From positions 1-64,000 of the forward strand of contig JAITUC010000021.1 in the NCBI GenBank assembly GCA_031286585.1: 64,000 nt of DNA, given 5' to 3'. Position 1 is the first letter of the stretch; the number at the start of each line of letters is the position of its first letter. The DNA is from Delftia acidovorans. GTDB lineage: Bacteria > Pseudomonadota > Gammaproteobacteria > Burkholderiales > Burkholderiaceae_C. A program made the translations under genes and the position numbers. Below the pieces are notes generated by a model. It was not told the origin of the DNA. It saw only the letters and a program-made list of their open reading frames with translations, and made no database searches. Below, one piece after another: positions 35,411 to 48,591 of this stretch.

Positions 35411-35887
35411 TCAGAGGTAGCGCACCGACACCACTTCATAGCGGCGCTCGCCACCCGGTGCCTGCACGACGGCGGTATCGCCCTCTTCCTTGCCGATCAG
35501 CGCGCGCGCGATGGGGCTGGAGACGTTGATCAGGCCCAGCTTGAGGTCGGCCTCGTCCTCACCGACGATCTGGTACTTGACCGTGTCGCCGCTGTCTTCA
35601 TCCTCGAGTTCAACCGTTGCACCGAAGACCACGCGGCCACCGGCATCCACGGCTGCAGGGTCGATGATCTGGGCGGCCGACAGCTTGCCTTCGACCTCGG
35701 CAATGCGGCCTTCGATGAAGCCCTGGCGGTCCTTGGCGGCCTCGTATTCGGCGTTTTCGCTCAGATCGCCCTGGGCACGTGCCTCGGCGATGGCCTGGAT
35801 GATGGAGGGACGCTCCACGGTTTTCAGGCGGTGCAGTTCGTCCTTGAGCTTCTCGGCTCCGCGCTTGGTGATGGGAATGGTGGCCAT
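35411..35887 (-). CDS. greA: Transcription elongation factor GreA
   Basis: 158 residues. An N-terminal coiled coil (about 1-75) carries the acidic tip ([18 protein letters not shown]) that enters the RNA polymerase secondary channel and stimulates transcript cleavage. A C-terminal globular domain ([15 protein letters not shown]) binds polymerase. GGAG lies nine bases before the ATG. A terminator upstream isolates it from carB. Confidence 0.97.
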   Translation of the reverse strand: MATIPITKRGAEKLKDELHRLKTVERPSIIQAIAEARAQGDLSENAEYEAAKDRQGFIEGRIAEVEGKLSAAQIIDPAAVDAGGRVVFGATVELEDEDSGDTVKYQIVGEDEADLKLGLINVSSPIARALIGKEEGDTAVVQAPGGERRYEVVSVRYL

Positions 35888-35977
35888 TGAAAAGTCTCCA
35901 TGTTCAGCGAACGCCGCGCGCCGCGCGGCTTCTTCGGTAGAGGCGGTCCGGCGACTTTGCGGCCGGACCTGCACCCC

Positions 35978-36013
35978 AAAAGCAAACCGCCGCACGTTGC
36001 CGCGCGGCGGTTT
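35978..36013 (-). terminator. Terminator after carB
   Basis: On the minus strand AAACCGCCGC and GCGGCGGTTT pair around a ten-base loop, followed by GCTTTT. The remaining bases between carB and greA hold GC-rich inverted repeats and no gene. Confidence 0.85.
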
Positions 36014-36141
36014 CATCGAATGATTCATTCCATTATGCCGCGTTTACCCACCCGAAATGGTGGGAAAACCCGGCGGTACTGTCGGACAGTGCCGCTCGCT
36101 GCGCGCCATCAAAAAACAGGCGCGGCGGCAATGGAAGGACC

Positions 36142-39382
<3,241 letters not shown>

Positions 39383-39390
<8 letters not shown>

Positions 39391-40555
39391 TTTTGTGTTT
39401 CTCCATCAGCGCCGTGAAGCGGTCAAACAGGTAGGCGATATCGTGCGGGCCGGGCGAAGCCTCGGGGTGGCCCTGGAAGCAGAACGCAGGCTTGTCCTTG
39501 TGCTCAAGGCCTTGCAGCGTGCCGTCGAACAGGCTGATGTGCGTGGCGCGCAGCGTGTCGGGCAGGGACTCCATCTCCACGGCAAAACCGTGGTTCTGGC
39601 TGGTGATGCTCACCCGGCCGTTGTCCAGGTCCTTGACGGGATGGTTGGCGCCATGGTGGCTGTTGGCCATCTTGAAGGTCTTGGCGCCAGCGGCCAGGGC
39701 CATGATCTGGTGACCCAGGCAGATGCCGAAGACAGGCTTGCCGGACTCCACCAGCTCCCTGGTGGCGGCAATGGCGTAGTCGCAGGGCTCCGGGTCGCCA
39801 GGGCCGTTGGACAGGAAAACGCCGTCGGGGTTGAGTGCCAGCACATCCTTGGCGGGCGTCTTGGCCGGCACCACGGTCAGCTTGCAGCCGCGCTCGGCCA
39901 GCATGCGCAGGATGTTGAACTTCACGCCGAAGTCATAGGCCACCACATGGAAACGCGGGGCCTGCTGCTGGCCGTAGCCTTCGCCCAGCTTCCACTCGGT
40001 TTCCGTCCATTCGTACTGCTGGGCGGCGCTCACCACCTGGGCCAGATCCAGGCCCTTCATGCTGGGCGCCGCCTTGGCCGCAGCCAGTGCCTCGTCGATG
40101 CGCGCCTGGGTCACTTCTTCGCCAGCGGCCAAACCGACGATGGCGCCGTTTTGCGCACCCTTGTCGCGCAGCAGCCGTGTGAGCTTGCGCGTATCGATGT
40201 TGGCAATCGCCACCGTGCCGCTGCGCGTGAGGTAGTCAGGCAGGGTCTCGGACTTGCGGAAGTTGCTGGCCAGCAGCGGAAGGTTCTTGATGATCAGGCC
40301 CGCCGCATGGACCTTGCCAGCCTCGACATCCTCTGCGTTGACGCCATAGTTGCCGATGTGCGGATACGTGAGCGTCACGATCTGCTGGCAGTAGCTGGGG
40401 TCGGTGAGGATTTCCTGGTAGCCGGTGATTGCCGTGTTGAAAACGACTTCACCAACCGTGGTGCCTTGCGCACCGATCGAGTTGCCAACAAAGACCGTGC
40501 CGTCTGCGAGCGCCAGGATGGCGGATGGGAATGCTCCCTTGAGAGACAAAAGCAC
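39383..40555 (-). CDS. carA: Carbamoyl-phosphate synthase small chain (glutamine amidotransferase)
   Basis: 390 residues starting at GTG with GGAG upstream. The class I amidotransferase domain has the nucleophile in [13 protein letters not shown] and His-x-Glu in [11 protein letters not shown]. It produces ammonia that tunnels to CarB. The leader of about 125 bases after a TATAAT box has no obvious attenuator. Confidence 0.98.
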
Positions 40556-40686
40556 TGGGTTCTCCGGTTCTAATTACGGTTACGCCCAGCGTGCCGCACG
40601 GACGGGTCCGGGCGGGTCATAGCTTGTCTGCAGGGGGTGGCGAGGAAGCGTCGCTAGGCGTAGTGTGGAATGCTTGAAAGCCGCCC

Positions 40687-40692
40687 ATTATA
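40687..40692 (-). promoter_or_regulatory. -10 box of carAB
   Basis: A perfect TATAAT on the minus strand. The -35 position (40715-40710) is not consensus and lies inside an inverted repeat. Confidence 0.6.
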
Positions 40693-40708
40693 GGCTGGTC
40701 GTGCTTCA

Positions 40709-40725
40709 GCCTCCTGACAGGAGGC
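40709..40725. repeat. Perfect 7+3+7 inverted repeat overlapping the carA -35 region
   Basis: GCCTCCT-GAC-AGGAGGC begins five bases after the stop of the upstream RNA methyltransferase gene. It may be a terminator stem without a U tract or an operator for carAB. Confidence 0.5.
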
Positions 40726-40729
40726 GGGA

Positions 40730-41521
40730 TTACCCTTGACGTGAGCCGGCACTCACGCTGCTTGCGTGCAGGCATATCGCCGCTGCGGCAGCCACGTTCA
40801 GCGACTCCTCTCCGCCCGGCTGGCCGATGCGCACATGCTGCGCCGCCCGTTGCATCAGCGCCTCGCCAACGCCCTGCCCTTCATGGCCCATGGCCCAGGC
40901 ACAAGGCCAGGGCAGCGCGGCATTGTGGATCAGCTCGCCCTGATGGGAACTGGTCACGATCAAGGGCAGGCCAAGCGCATCCAGGTCTTCGGGTGAGGCC
41001 GATTCGACCAGTTGCAGACCGAAATGCGCCCCCATACCGGCGCGCAGCACCTTCTGGCTCCACAGCGCAGCCGTGCCCTTCAGGGCCACGACCTGGATGA
41101 AGCCGAAGGCAGCGGCACTGCGCAGGATGGAGCCCACGTTGCCAGCGTCCTGCACGCGGTCCAGCACCACCGTGGCCACGCCGGCACGGATGACCATCGA
41201 AGCCTGCCAGTCCATCAGAAAGCCGATGCGCGCCGGGGACTCCAGGCCGCTGACTTCGGCAAACAAGGCATCCGCCAGCACCACGCACTTGCCTGCGCCC
41301 TGCACCCATTCAAGCGGCACCAGCGGCCAGAAGGATTCGGCCACCACGGCCACGGCGGGCTGCATGCCACGCGCCAGTGCGGCACGGCACAGATGATCCC
41401 CCTCCAGCCAGACGCGCCCTTGCTTGCGGTAGGCCCCACTGTCCTGGACAAGCCTGCGCAAATCCTTGACCAGGGCGTTGTCACGGGACTGGATCAATGT
41501 GGCGGCAGGTTGTCGGCTCAT
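40730..41521 (-). CDS. TrmH/SpoU-family RNA 2'-O-methyltransferase
   Basis: 263 residues from the ATG at 41521. An N-terminal substrate-binding domain (SRDNALVKDLRRLVQDSGAYRK) is followed by the knotted SPOUT domain. Motif 1 is AGNVGSILRSAAAFG, motif 2 is AMGHEGQGV, and motif 3 is RIGQPGGEESLNVAAAAAI. It probably methylates rRNA or tRNA ribose; the exact site is unclear (RlmB- and TsnR-like proteins share this fold). It is last in the long cluster, 62 bases after rnhB. Confidence 0.9.
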   Translation of the reverse strand: MSRQPAATLIQSRDNALVKDLRRLVQDSGAYRKQGRVWLEGDHLCRAALARGMQPAVAVVAESFWPLVPLEWVQGAGKCVVLADALFAEVSGLESPARIGFLMDWQASMVIRAGVATVVLDRVQDAGNVGSILRSAAAFGFIQVVALKGTAALWSQKVLRAGMGAHFGLQLVESASPEDLDALGLPLIVTSSHQGELIHNAALPWPCAWAMGHEGQGVGEALMQRAAQHVRIGQPGGEESLNVAAAAAICLHASSVSAGSRQG

Positions 41522-41583
41522 GGTGAGGCTTTCGGGCAAAGGGAACAGCGCGCCACGGGCGCAGAAGGAAAAGGCAAAGGCGC

Positions 41584-42291
41584 TCAGGCCGACAGCAGCA
41601 AGGCTTGCGCGCCCTGCGCCGCAGCTGCCACGCGGGCAGCGGCCAGAGGCTCGGCCATGCGGGCAATGCTCACGACATGGGCCACCGGCGCGAAGGTTCG
41701 CCGGTGCTCCTCGCAGGCGCCGTGCAGGCGCAGCGCCGCAAGGTGGGCCGCCGTGCCGTAGCCCTTGTGGCCGTCGAAACCGTATTCCGGATATTGCTCG
41801 TGCAGCCGTTCGCACCAGCGGTCGCGCGTGACCTTGGCCAGAATGGAGGCGGCAGAGATGGCCTGCACCAGGGAGTCCCCTTTGACGATGGCCTCGGCCT
41901 GCACATCCAGCACGGGCAACTGGTTGCCATCCACCAGCACGAGCACCGGCTTCAGGCGCAGGCCCAGCACCGCACGGCGCATGGCCAGCAGCGTGGCCTG
42001 CAGGATGTTCAGGCGATCAATCTCTTCGACCGAGGCCTCGGCAATGCTGCAGCACAGCGCCTTGGCACGGATCTCGTCATAGAGTGCCTCGCGGCGCGCA
42101 GCCGTGAGCTTCTTGGAATCGTTCAGGCCCTCGATGGGATTGAGATCGTCAAGAATGACAGCAGCGGCCACGACGGGGCCGGCCAACGGGCCGCGGCCCG
42201 CTTCGTCCACGCCCGCAACCAACCCCGGCGGATGCCAGGGCAGGCACGCCTGTTCAGGCGGCAGTGGGGGCAATGATTTTCTCGATCGCAT
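41584..42291 (-). CDS. rnhB: Ribonuclease HII
   Basis: About 235 residues. Cuts RNA-DNA hybrids and single ribonucleotides in DNA. The catalytic Asp-Glu pair is in [16 protein letters not shown]; the other acidic residues are in VLVDGNQ and the VTRDRW region; a KGYGTAAH segment is kept. The ATG at 42291 overlaps the end of lpxB by 38 bases; no Shine-Dalgarno is clear, and an ATG at 42327 is the alternative. lpxB-rnhB is a common pair. Confidence 0.95.
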   Translation of the reverse strand: MRSRKSLPPLPPEQACLPWHPPGLVAGVDEAGRGPLAGPVVAAAVILDDLNPIEGLNDSKKLTAARREALYDEIRAKALCCSIAEASVEEIDRLNILQATLLAMRRAVLGLRLKPVLVLVDGNQLPVLDVQAEAIVKGDSLVQAISAASILAKVTRDRWCERLHEQYPEYGFDGHKGYGTAAHLAALRLHGACEEHRRTFAPVAHVVSIARMAEPLAAARVAAAAQGAQALLLSA

Positions 42292-43444
42292 GGGCGGCCA
42301 GTTCGGCAGTATCGCGCCGCAATTCATGGTGCAGCGCTGTGAAGCGCTGTACCAGCGCCTCGACGGTTGAAGGGGAATGTTCGCATGCCTGCAGCCATTG
42401 CAGCACAGCCGCGCTCAGCGCCTGGGGCGTTGCCGCATCCTGGATCAGCTCGGGCACGACGAAATCGCCGCAGAGGATGTTGGGCAGGCCCACCCAGGGC
42501 TGCAACTGCTTGCCACGCATCAGGCGCCAGCTCCAGGGGTGCATGTTGTAGCCGATCACCATGGGACGCTTGTACAACGCGGCTTCCAGCGTGGCCGTGC
42601 CGCTGGCTATCAACGTCACGTCACAGGCTGCCAACGCGTCATGGGACTGGCCGCGCACGATATGCAGCGACGAGGCCATGCCGGACTCCTGGGCAATGCG
42701 CCGCAACTCGTCCATTTGCGAAGGCACGGCAGGCACTACTATTTTAATAGCTGGCAGCGCCTTCCGGACCAAAGCCGCAGCCTGAAAGAAACGGGCTGCA
42801 AGATAGCGGATTTCGGAGCGTCGGCTGCCGGGCAGCACGGCCAGCACCAGACCATCTTCCGGCAGACCCAGCCGACGGCGCGCGGCGGCCCGGTCGGGTT
42901 GCAGCTCAATCACGCTGGCCAGGGGATGGCCCACGTAGGTCGCGTCTATGCCGTGACGGGCCAGCAACTCGGGCTCGAAGGGAAAGATGCACAGCACATG
43001 GTCGGCCGCACGCCGGATTTTCTCGACGCGATCGGCACGCCAGGCCCAGATCGAGGGGCAGACGAAATGCACGGTCTTGATGCCCGCAGCCCGCAGATCG
43101 GTTTCCAGACCCAGGTTGAAGTCGGGCGCATCGATGCCGACAAAAACGGCTGGCGGCTGCTTGAGCAGGCGCTGGCGCAACTGCCGGCGGATGTTCAGGA
43201 TCTCGGCCAGCCGGCGAAACACTTCCCAGCTGTAGCCATGCACGGCCAGCCGCTCGCAGGACCACCATGCCTCAAAACCGCGCTGCTGCATTTGGGGTCC
43301 ACCGATGCCAAAGGCCGAAGCCTCGGGCCAGCGGGCCTGCAACCCGCCCAGGAGCAAGGACGCCAGCAGGTCGCCCGAGGTTTCCCCGGCGACCATGGCA
43401 ATCGATGGACTCAGGCGCGCCAATGGCGCCGCGTTCTCTGTCAT
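42254..43444 (-). CDS. lpxB: Lipid-A-disaccharide synthase
   Basis: 396 residues. Joins lipid X to UDP-diacylglucosamine in lipid A synthesis. Family motifs are present: [47 protein letters not shown], and the C-terminal [13 protein letters not shown]. One stretch (GCT ATT AAA ATA GTA, 42752-42736) is unusually AT-rich and uses the rare ATA codon. It follows lpxA by 21 bases. Confidence 0.97.
   Translation of the reverse strand: MTENAAPLARLSPSIAMVAGETSGDLLASLLLGGLQARWPEASAFGIGGPQMQQRGFEAWWSCERLAVHGYSWEVFRRLAEILNIRRQLRQRLLKQPPAVFVGIDAPDFNLGLETDLRAAGIKTVHFVCPSIWAWRADRVEKIRRAADHVLCIFPFEPELLARHGIDATYVGHPLASVIELQPDRAAARRRLGLPEDGLVLAVLPGSRRSEIRYLAARFFQAAALVRKALPAIKIVVPAVPSQMDELRRIAQESGMASSLHIVRGQSHDALAACDVTLIASGTATLEAALYKRPMVIGYNMHPWSWRLMRGKQLQPWVGLPNILCGDFVVPELIQDAATPQALSAAVLQWLQACEHSPSTVEALVQRFTALHHELRRDTAELAAHAIEKIIAPTAA
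42736..42752. repeat. AT-rich near-palindrome inside lpxB
   Basis: CTACTATTTTAATAGCT stands out in a GC-rich gene and resembles the ATAGCT-type intergenic motifs of this family. It is read as Ala-Ile-Lys-Ile-Val without changing the expected protein length. Confidence 0.4.
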
Positions 43445-43465
43445 GCCGTCCTTTCGCGCGCCGAA

Positions 43466-44263
43466 TCAGCGCGCAATGCCCCGGGTCGAAGCGGCCAGAA
43501 AATCCAGCATCAGCGATACATCGGCAGCGGCCTCGGGCTGCTCGGCAGCCAGCGATCCAATGGCGTCGCGCGCGGCCTCCAGGGTCAGCCCCTGGCGATA
43601 CAGCAGACGGTGCATCTGCTTGACGGCCTGGATACGCTGCGGCCCGAATCCGCGCCGGCGCAGGCCTTCGATATTGAAGCCACGCACGGCCAGGGGATTG
43701 CCGTCCACCATCATGAAGGGAGGAACATCCTGCGAGATATGGCTGGCAAAACCCGCCATGGCATGGGCGCCCACCTTGGTGAACTGGTGCACGCCCGTCA
43801 GGCCGCCCAGGATCACATGGTCGCCCACATGCACGTGGCCGGCCAGGGTGGCGTTATTGGCCAGGATGGTGTGGCTGCCCACGACGCAGTCATGGGCCAC
43901 ATGCACATAGGCCATGATCCAGTTGTCATGGCCTATGACCGTGACGCCCTGGTCCTGCACGGTGCCCGCATTGAAGGTGCAGAACTCGCGCACCGTGTTG
44001 CGGTCGCCGATGACCAGCCGCGTGGGCTCGCCTGCGTACTTCTTGTCCTGGGGCTGCGCACCCAGGGACGCGAACTGGAAAATCCGGTTGTCGCAACCAA
44101 TGCGGGTATGGCCTTCGACAACGCAATGCGCGCCAATCGTGGTGCCGGCGCCGATTTCCACATGCGGCCCGATGACGGCATAGGGGCCGACCGACACCGA
44201 TGAATCCAGCTGTGCAGCGGAATCTATCAGTGCCGTGGGATGGATGCGTTCAATGCCAGCCAT
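43466..44263 (-). CDS. lpxA: UDP-N-acetylglucosamine acyltransferase
   Basis: 265 residues. First step of lipid A synthesis: 3-O-acylation of UDP-GlcNAc from hydroxyacyl-ACP. The left-handed beta-helix shows hexapeptide repeats from residue 7 to about 190 ([30 protein letters not shown]). The catalytic His lies in [12 protein letters not shown] context. A C-terminal helical domain completes it. It starts seven bases after fabZ. Confidence 0.98.
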   Translation of the reverse strand: MAGIERIHPTALIDSAAQLDSSVSVGPYAVIGPHVEIGAGTTIGAHCVVEGHTRIGCDNRIFQFASLGAQPQDKKYAGEPTRLVIGDRNTVREFCTFNAGTVQDQGVTVIGHDNWIMAYVHVAHDCVVGSHTILANNATLAGHVHVGDHVILGGLTGVHQFTKVGAHAMAGFASHISQDVPPFMMVDGNPLAVRGFNIEGLRRRGFGPQRIQAVKQMHRLLYRQGLTLEAARDAIGSLAAEQPEAAADVSLMLDFLAASTRGIAR

Positions 44264-44270
44264 GCGCCCG

Positions 44271-44711
44271 TCAGCCCACGTTGCGCATGGTGCACATCAG
44301 CTCGGCTTCGCAGGCCACTTCGTCCTCGACGCGGGCCACGCCCTTGAACTTCCAGATGCCGCCACGAACGCGATCGATGGTGATCTCCAGCATCAGCTGG
44401 TCGCCCGGCTCCACGGGGCGCTTGAAGCGCGCACCGTCGATGCCCACGAAGTAGTAAATGTTGTTTTCATCAGGAACCTGGCCCATGGCATCGAAGGCCA
44501 GCAAGCCGGCAGCCTGCGCCAGCGCCTCCAGGATGAGCACGCCCGGCATGACGGGACGGCCTGGGAAATGGCCCATGAAATAGGGCTCGTTGAACGTGAC
44601 GTTCTTGATCGCCTTGATGCGTGTATTGCGCTCAAGCTCCGTGACCTTGTCCACCAGCAGGAAGGGGTAGCGGTGGGGCAGTTGCTTGAGAATTGCGTGA
44701 ATATCCATCAT
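44271..44711 (-). CDS. fabZ: 3-hydroxyacyl-ACP dehydratase FabZ
   Basis: 146 residues. The hot-dog fold has catalytic His in [13 protein letters not shown], the family [13 protein letters not shown] segment, and Glu in LILEALAQ. It dehydrates 3-hydroxyacyl-ACP in fatty acid elongation and so competes with LpxA/LpxD for substrate. Its ATG overlaps the lpxD stop (ATGA). Confidence 0.98.
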   Translation of the reverse strand: MMDIHAILKQLPHRYPFLLVDKVTELERNTRIKAIKNVTFNEPYFMGHFPGRPVMPGVLILEALAQAAGLLAFDAMGQVPDENNIYYFVGIDGARFKRPVEPGDQLMLEITIDRVRGGIWKFKGVARVEDEVACEAELMCTMRNVG

Positions 44712-45715
44712 TGCGTTCCGTTATGGCCTTGATCCGCCGATTGCTGCAGTTGCCGCTCCAGGGCCTTGATGCGATCGCGCATGGAGTGCAGCTGCTTCAG
44801 CGTCGCAGCATTTTTTTCCCATTTGGCGTTTTCATCCACGGGAAACATGCCCGTGTAAACACCTGATTGTGTCAGCGAACGGGTCACTACCGTCGCTGCC
44901 GAAATATGCACCCTGTCGGCCAGCTGCAGATGGCCCAGCACGATGGCGCCGCCTCCCACGGTGCAATGCGCGCCAATGCGCGCGCTGCCGGCCACCCCCA
45001 CGCAACCGGCCATGGCCGTATGCTTGCCGACGTGCACGTTGTGACCGATCTGGATCAGGTTGTCGAGCTTGACCCCATCCTCGATCACCGTGTCGTCCAG
45101 CGCTCCACGGTCTATGCAGGTATTGGCGCCGATTTCCACATCGTCGCCAATCCGCACGCCACCGAGCTGCTCGATCTTCACCCATGCCCCATTCTCCGGA
45201 GCAAAACCGAAGCCGTCCGCTCCCAGCACCACACCCGAATGCAACAGACAGCGCGCGCCCACATGGCAGTTCTCGCCAATGGTGACGCGCGACTTGAGCA
45301 CGGTGTGGGCACCGATGGTGGCACCCTCCTCAACCACGCAGAGCGGACCTATCGTGGCAGAGGCATCAATGATGGCACCCTCGTGCACCACCGCGCTTGG
45401 ATGGATGCCGGCCGGCGCCACAGGCCTGCAGTTTCGCTTCCACCACTGCGTGGCCCTGGCGAAGTAGGCATACGGGTCAGGGACCACGATGCAGGCCCCC
45501 CGCTGCTGCGCCAGTTCACGCATGGCGGGAGCCACAATAACGCAGGCCGCCTCGGAGGCGGCCAGTTGCTGGCGATAGCGGGGGTTGCTCAGGAAACTGA
45601 GATCCCCGGCCCCGGCGGAATCCAGCGGCGCGATGCGGGAGATGGGCATCTCCCTTTCGCCACCGACCAGTTCGCCACCGAGTGCATCGAGGATCTGACC
45701 CAACAATACGCTCAC
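44708..45715 (-). CDS. lpxD: UDP-3-O-(3-hydroxyacyl)glucosamine N-acyltransferase
   Basis: 335 residues. Third acylation step of lipid A synthesis. An N-terminal uridine-binding domain (about 1-95) leads to a left-handed beta-helix of hexapeptide repeats ([19 protein letters not shown]) with catalytic His in the [15 protein letters not shown] region. A C-terminal helix ([17 protein letters not shown]) contacts ACP in the family. It begins 24 bases after skp. Confidence 0.98.
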   Translation of the reverse strand: MSVLLGQILDALGGELVGGEREMPISRIAPLDSAGAGDLSFLSNPRYRQQLAASEAACVIVAPAMRELAQQRGACIVVPDPYAYFARATQWWKRNCRPVAPAGIHPSAVVHEGAIIDASATIGPLCVVEEGATIGAHTVLKSRVTIGENCHVGARCLLHSGVVLGADGFGFAPENGAWVKIEQLGGVRIGDDVEIGANTCIDRGALDDTVIEDGVKLDNLIQIGHNVHVGKHTAMAGCVGVAGSARIGAHCTVGGGAIVLGHLQLADRVHISAATVVTRSLTQSGVYTGMFPVDENAKWEKNAATLKQLHSMRDRIKALERQLQQSADQGHNGTQ

Positions 45716-45739
45716 GGCATGCAGCCCTGGGACGCTGGC

Positions 45740-46249
45740 TTACTTGCCGCCGCCGTTCAGCGCCTTGATCACTTTGTCAGTGATGTCGTACTTGGGGTTG
45801 ATGTAGACGGCTTCCTGGAGGATGACGTCGTACTTCTCGGCTTCCGCCACTTGCTTGACCACCTTGTTGGCGCGCTCCAGGACCTGGGCCAGTTCCTCGT
45901 TCTTGCGGGAGTTCAGGTCTTCCTGGAACTCACGGCGCTTGCGCTGGAACTCACGGTCCTGGTCCACCAGCTGACGCTGGCGGGAGACACGCTGGCTTTC
46001 GGCCATGGTGGGCGCTTCACGCTCGAACTTCTCCGAAGCGCTCTTGAGCGTGTTGCCCTGGTCGACCAGTTCCTTCTCACGCTTGGAGAATTCCTGCTCC
46101 AGCTTGGACTGCGCAGCCTTGGCCGTCGACGCTTCACGGAAGATGCGGTCCGTGTTCACAAAGCCGGCCTTGAACTCTTGAGCGTGCGCAGACACAGCCA
46201 TGGCGCCAAGCAGCACAGCCAGGGAAAAATGGCTAGATAGAGATTTCAT
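45740..46249 (-). CDS. skp: Periplasmic chaperone Skp/OmpH
   Basis: 169 residues. A signal peptide of about 23 residues (ending VSAHA) precedes a short beta segment (FKAGFVNTDRIFREA) and two long charged helices that form the tentacles of the trimer, then a C-terminal strand (DVILQEAVYINPKYDITDKV). It holds unfolded outer-membrane proteins in the periplasm. Its ATG overlaps the bamA stop by one base (TAATG). Confidence 0.96.
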   Translation of the reverse strand: MKSLSSHFSLAVLLGAMAVSAHAQEFKAGFVNTDRIFREASTAKAAQSKLEQEFSKREKELVDQGNTLKSASEKFEREAPTMAESQRVSRQRQLVDQDREFQRKRREFQEDLNSRKNEELAQVLERANKVVKQVAEAEKYDVILQEAVYINPKYDITDKVIKALNGGGK

Positions 46250-48546
46250 TAGAAAGAGGTTCCGATTTGGAATTGCAGTCGCTGGATTCTATCCCCGGTC
46301 TGCTTGCGGATGGGTTGAGCAAAGGCCAGACGCAGGGGGCCCAGCGGGGAAATCCAGCTGATGCCAAGGCCCGTGGAAGCCCGCAGCTCCCCGAGATCGA
46401 AGTTCTGGTTGGCGCCATAGACATTACCCACATCGAGGAATGTAAAAAGACGCAAAGTCCTGTCATTGCCGGCTCCGGGGAACGGCACCATGAACTCGGC
46501 ATTCAAGGTGACCTTCTTGGAGCCGCCCAGTGCCAGGTTCTCCTTGGTGTCGCGCGGACCCAGCGAGCCTTGCTCGAAGCCGCGCACCGATCCCAGGCCA
46601 CCCGAGAAGAAGTTCTTGAACAGCGGGAACGGACGGCCGTTGAGGCCCTTGCCATAGCCCAGTTCACCGTTCAGTGCCAGCGTGTACTTCTTGCTCAGCG
46701 GGATGTACTGCTGGATCTGGTAATTGGCACGCACATAACGGGCCTCGCCACCCACGGACCATTCCGTGTTCAGGCGCTGGTACAGGCCCGAATTGGGCGC
46801 CAGCGCGCTGTCGCGGCTGTCGCGCGACCAGCCCAGGGTCAGCGGAATGCCGGTATTGGCATAGCCGTACTTGTCGGCATAGTCCTGGTAGGCCTGGGGC
46901 AGGTAGGTGCCGGGCTTGATCTCGGAACGCTCCACGCCACCGCCGAAATACACGGTGTCAATCTCGCTGAACGGCACGCCGAAACGCACGCTGCCGCCCG
47001 AAGTGACGATCTTGTAGGCCGCGTCGTCGTAGTAGGGACGGTCCGTGCGGTAGTACAGGTCGTAGGTGCGCGAAATGCCGGTGTCCGTGAAGTACGGGTC
47101 CGTGGTGGACAGCACCATGGTGCGACGGTACTTGCTGGTGTTCACGTCCACGCCCAGGTAGTTGCCCGAGCCGAACACGTTTTCCTGCTTGATGCCGAAC
47201 GACAACGAAACTTTTTCGGCACTGGAGAAGCCCGCACCCAGCTGCAGCGAACCCGTGGGCTTTTCAGCCACCGAGATGACCAGGTCCACCTGGTCGGGTG
47301 AGCCCGCCACCTCCTGGGTCTCGACATTGACTTCGGTGAAGAAGCCCAGGCGGTCCACGCGATCGCGCGACAGGCGGATCTTGTCGCCGTCATACCAGGA
47401 GGCTTCGTACTGGCGGAATTCGCGGCGGATCACTTCGTCACGCGTGCGATTGTTGCCGCTGACGTTGATACGGCGCACATAGGCGCGGCGCGACGGCTCG
47501 GCATGCAGCACCAGGGCGACGCGGTTGGTTGCACGGTCGATGTCCGGCACGGCTTCGACGCGTGCAAAGGCGAAGCCGAAGTTGCCGAAGTGCTCGGTGA
47601 AGGCCTTGGTCGTCGCCGTGACCTGGTCAGCGTTGTAGGGCTCGCCGGGCTTGATCTTGACCAGGGACTTGAACTCCTCGTCGCGATCCAGGTAGTTGCC
47701 TTCGAGCTTGACACCGGAAACCACGAAGCGTTCGCCTTCATGGACGTTGACGGTCAGCGAGATGGTCTGCTTGTCGGGCGAGATGGCCACCTGGGTGGAG
47801 TCCACGCGGAACTCCAGATAGCCACGCTGCAGGTAGTACGAGCGCAGCGTTTCCAGGTCGGCATTGAGCTTGTTGCGCGCATAGCGGTCCGACTTGGTGT
47901 ACCAGCTCATCCAGTTGCCGGTGTCCTGATCGAAGAGGTCCTTGAGCGTGGATTCGCTGAAGGCCTTGTTGCCGACGATGTGGATCTCGTTGATGCGGGC
48001 CGGATCGCCCTCGGTCACCGTGAAGGTCAGGTTGACGCGGTTGCGCTCGATGGGAGTGACCGTGGTGACGACTTCCGCGCCATAGAGGCTGCGGTTGATG
48101 TACTGGCGCTTGAGCTCCTGCTCGGCACGGTCGGCCAGGGCCTTGTCGAAGGGACGTCCCTCTGCCAGGCCCACATCGCGCATGGCCTTTTGCAGGGTCT
48201 CCTTGTCGAACTCCTTGGTACCGGCGAAATTCACTTCGGCGATGGTCGGGCGTTCTTCGACGACGACGACAAGCACGTTGCCATTGGCCTCGAGACGGAT
48301 GTCCTTGAACAGCCCCAGCGCGAACAGCGAGCGGATTGCAGCTGCGCCCTTGTCATCGTCATACTGGTCGCCCACGCGCAACGGGATGGAAGCGAAGACC
48401 GTGCCCGGCTCCACGCGCTGCAGGCCTTCGATGCGGATGTCCTGTACCCGGAAGGGCTCCAGCGCCCAGGCTGCATTGGCAGCCAAAACCATGGCAGCCA
48501 GGGTCGATGCAGCGCGCACGCCCAGGCGATTGATACGTTTAGTCAT
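46249..48546 (-). CDS. bamA: Outer-membrane protein assembly factor BamA
   Basis: 765 residues. A signal peptide of about 28 residues (ending NAAWA) is followed by five POTRA repeats to about 420 and a 16-strand barrel that inserts outer-membrane proteins. The VRGF lid motif occurs in GSVRGFEQGSLGPRD, and the protein ends in Phe as usual for barrels. Cotranscription with rseP upstream and skp downstream is typical. Confidence 0.98.
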   Translation of the reverse strand: MTKRINRLGVRAASTLAAMVLAANAAWALEPFRVQDIRIEGLQRVEPGTVFASIPLRVGDQYDDDKGAAAIRSLFALGLFKDIRLEANGNVLVVVVEERPTIAEVNFAGTKEFDKETLQKAMRDVGLAEGRPFDKALADRAEQELKRQYINRSLYGAEVVTTVTPIERNRVNLTFTVTEGDPARINEIHIVGNKAFSESTLKDLFDQDTGNWMSWYTKSDRYARNKLNADLETLRSYYLQRGYLEFRVDSTQVAISPDKQTISLTVNVHEGERFVVSGVKLEGNYLDRDEEFKSLVKIKPGEPYNADQVTATTKAFTEHFGNFGFAFARVEAVPDIDRATNRVALVLHAEPSRRAYVRRINVSGNNRTRDEVIRREFRQYEASWYDGDKIRLSRDRVDRLGFFTEVNVETQEVAGSPDQVDLVISVAEKPTGSLQLGAGFSSAEKVSLSFGIKQENVFGSGNYLGVDVNTSKYRRTMVLSTTDPYFTDTGISRTYDLYYRTDRPYYDDAAYKIVTSGGSVRFGVPFSEIDTVYFGGGVERSEIKPGTYLPQAYQDYADKYGYANTGIPLTLGWSRDSRDSALAPNSGLYQRLNTEWSVGGEARYVRANYQIQQYIPLSKKYTLALNGELGYGKGLNGRPFPLFKNFFSGGLGSVRGFEQGSLGPRDTKENLALGGSKKVTLNAEFMVPFPGAGNDRTLRLFTFLDVGNVYGANQNFDLGELRASTGLGISWISPLGPLRLAFAQPIRKQTGDRIQRLQFQIGTSF

Positions 48547-48591
48547 GAATGGATTTGCCGCCGCTGCGGCTTGCCGAAAACGGCTGAAAAG

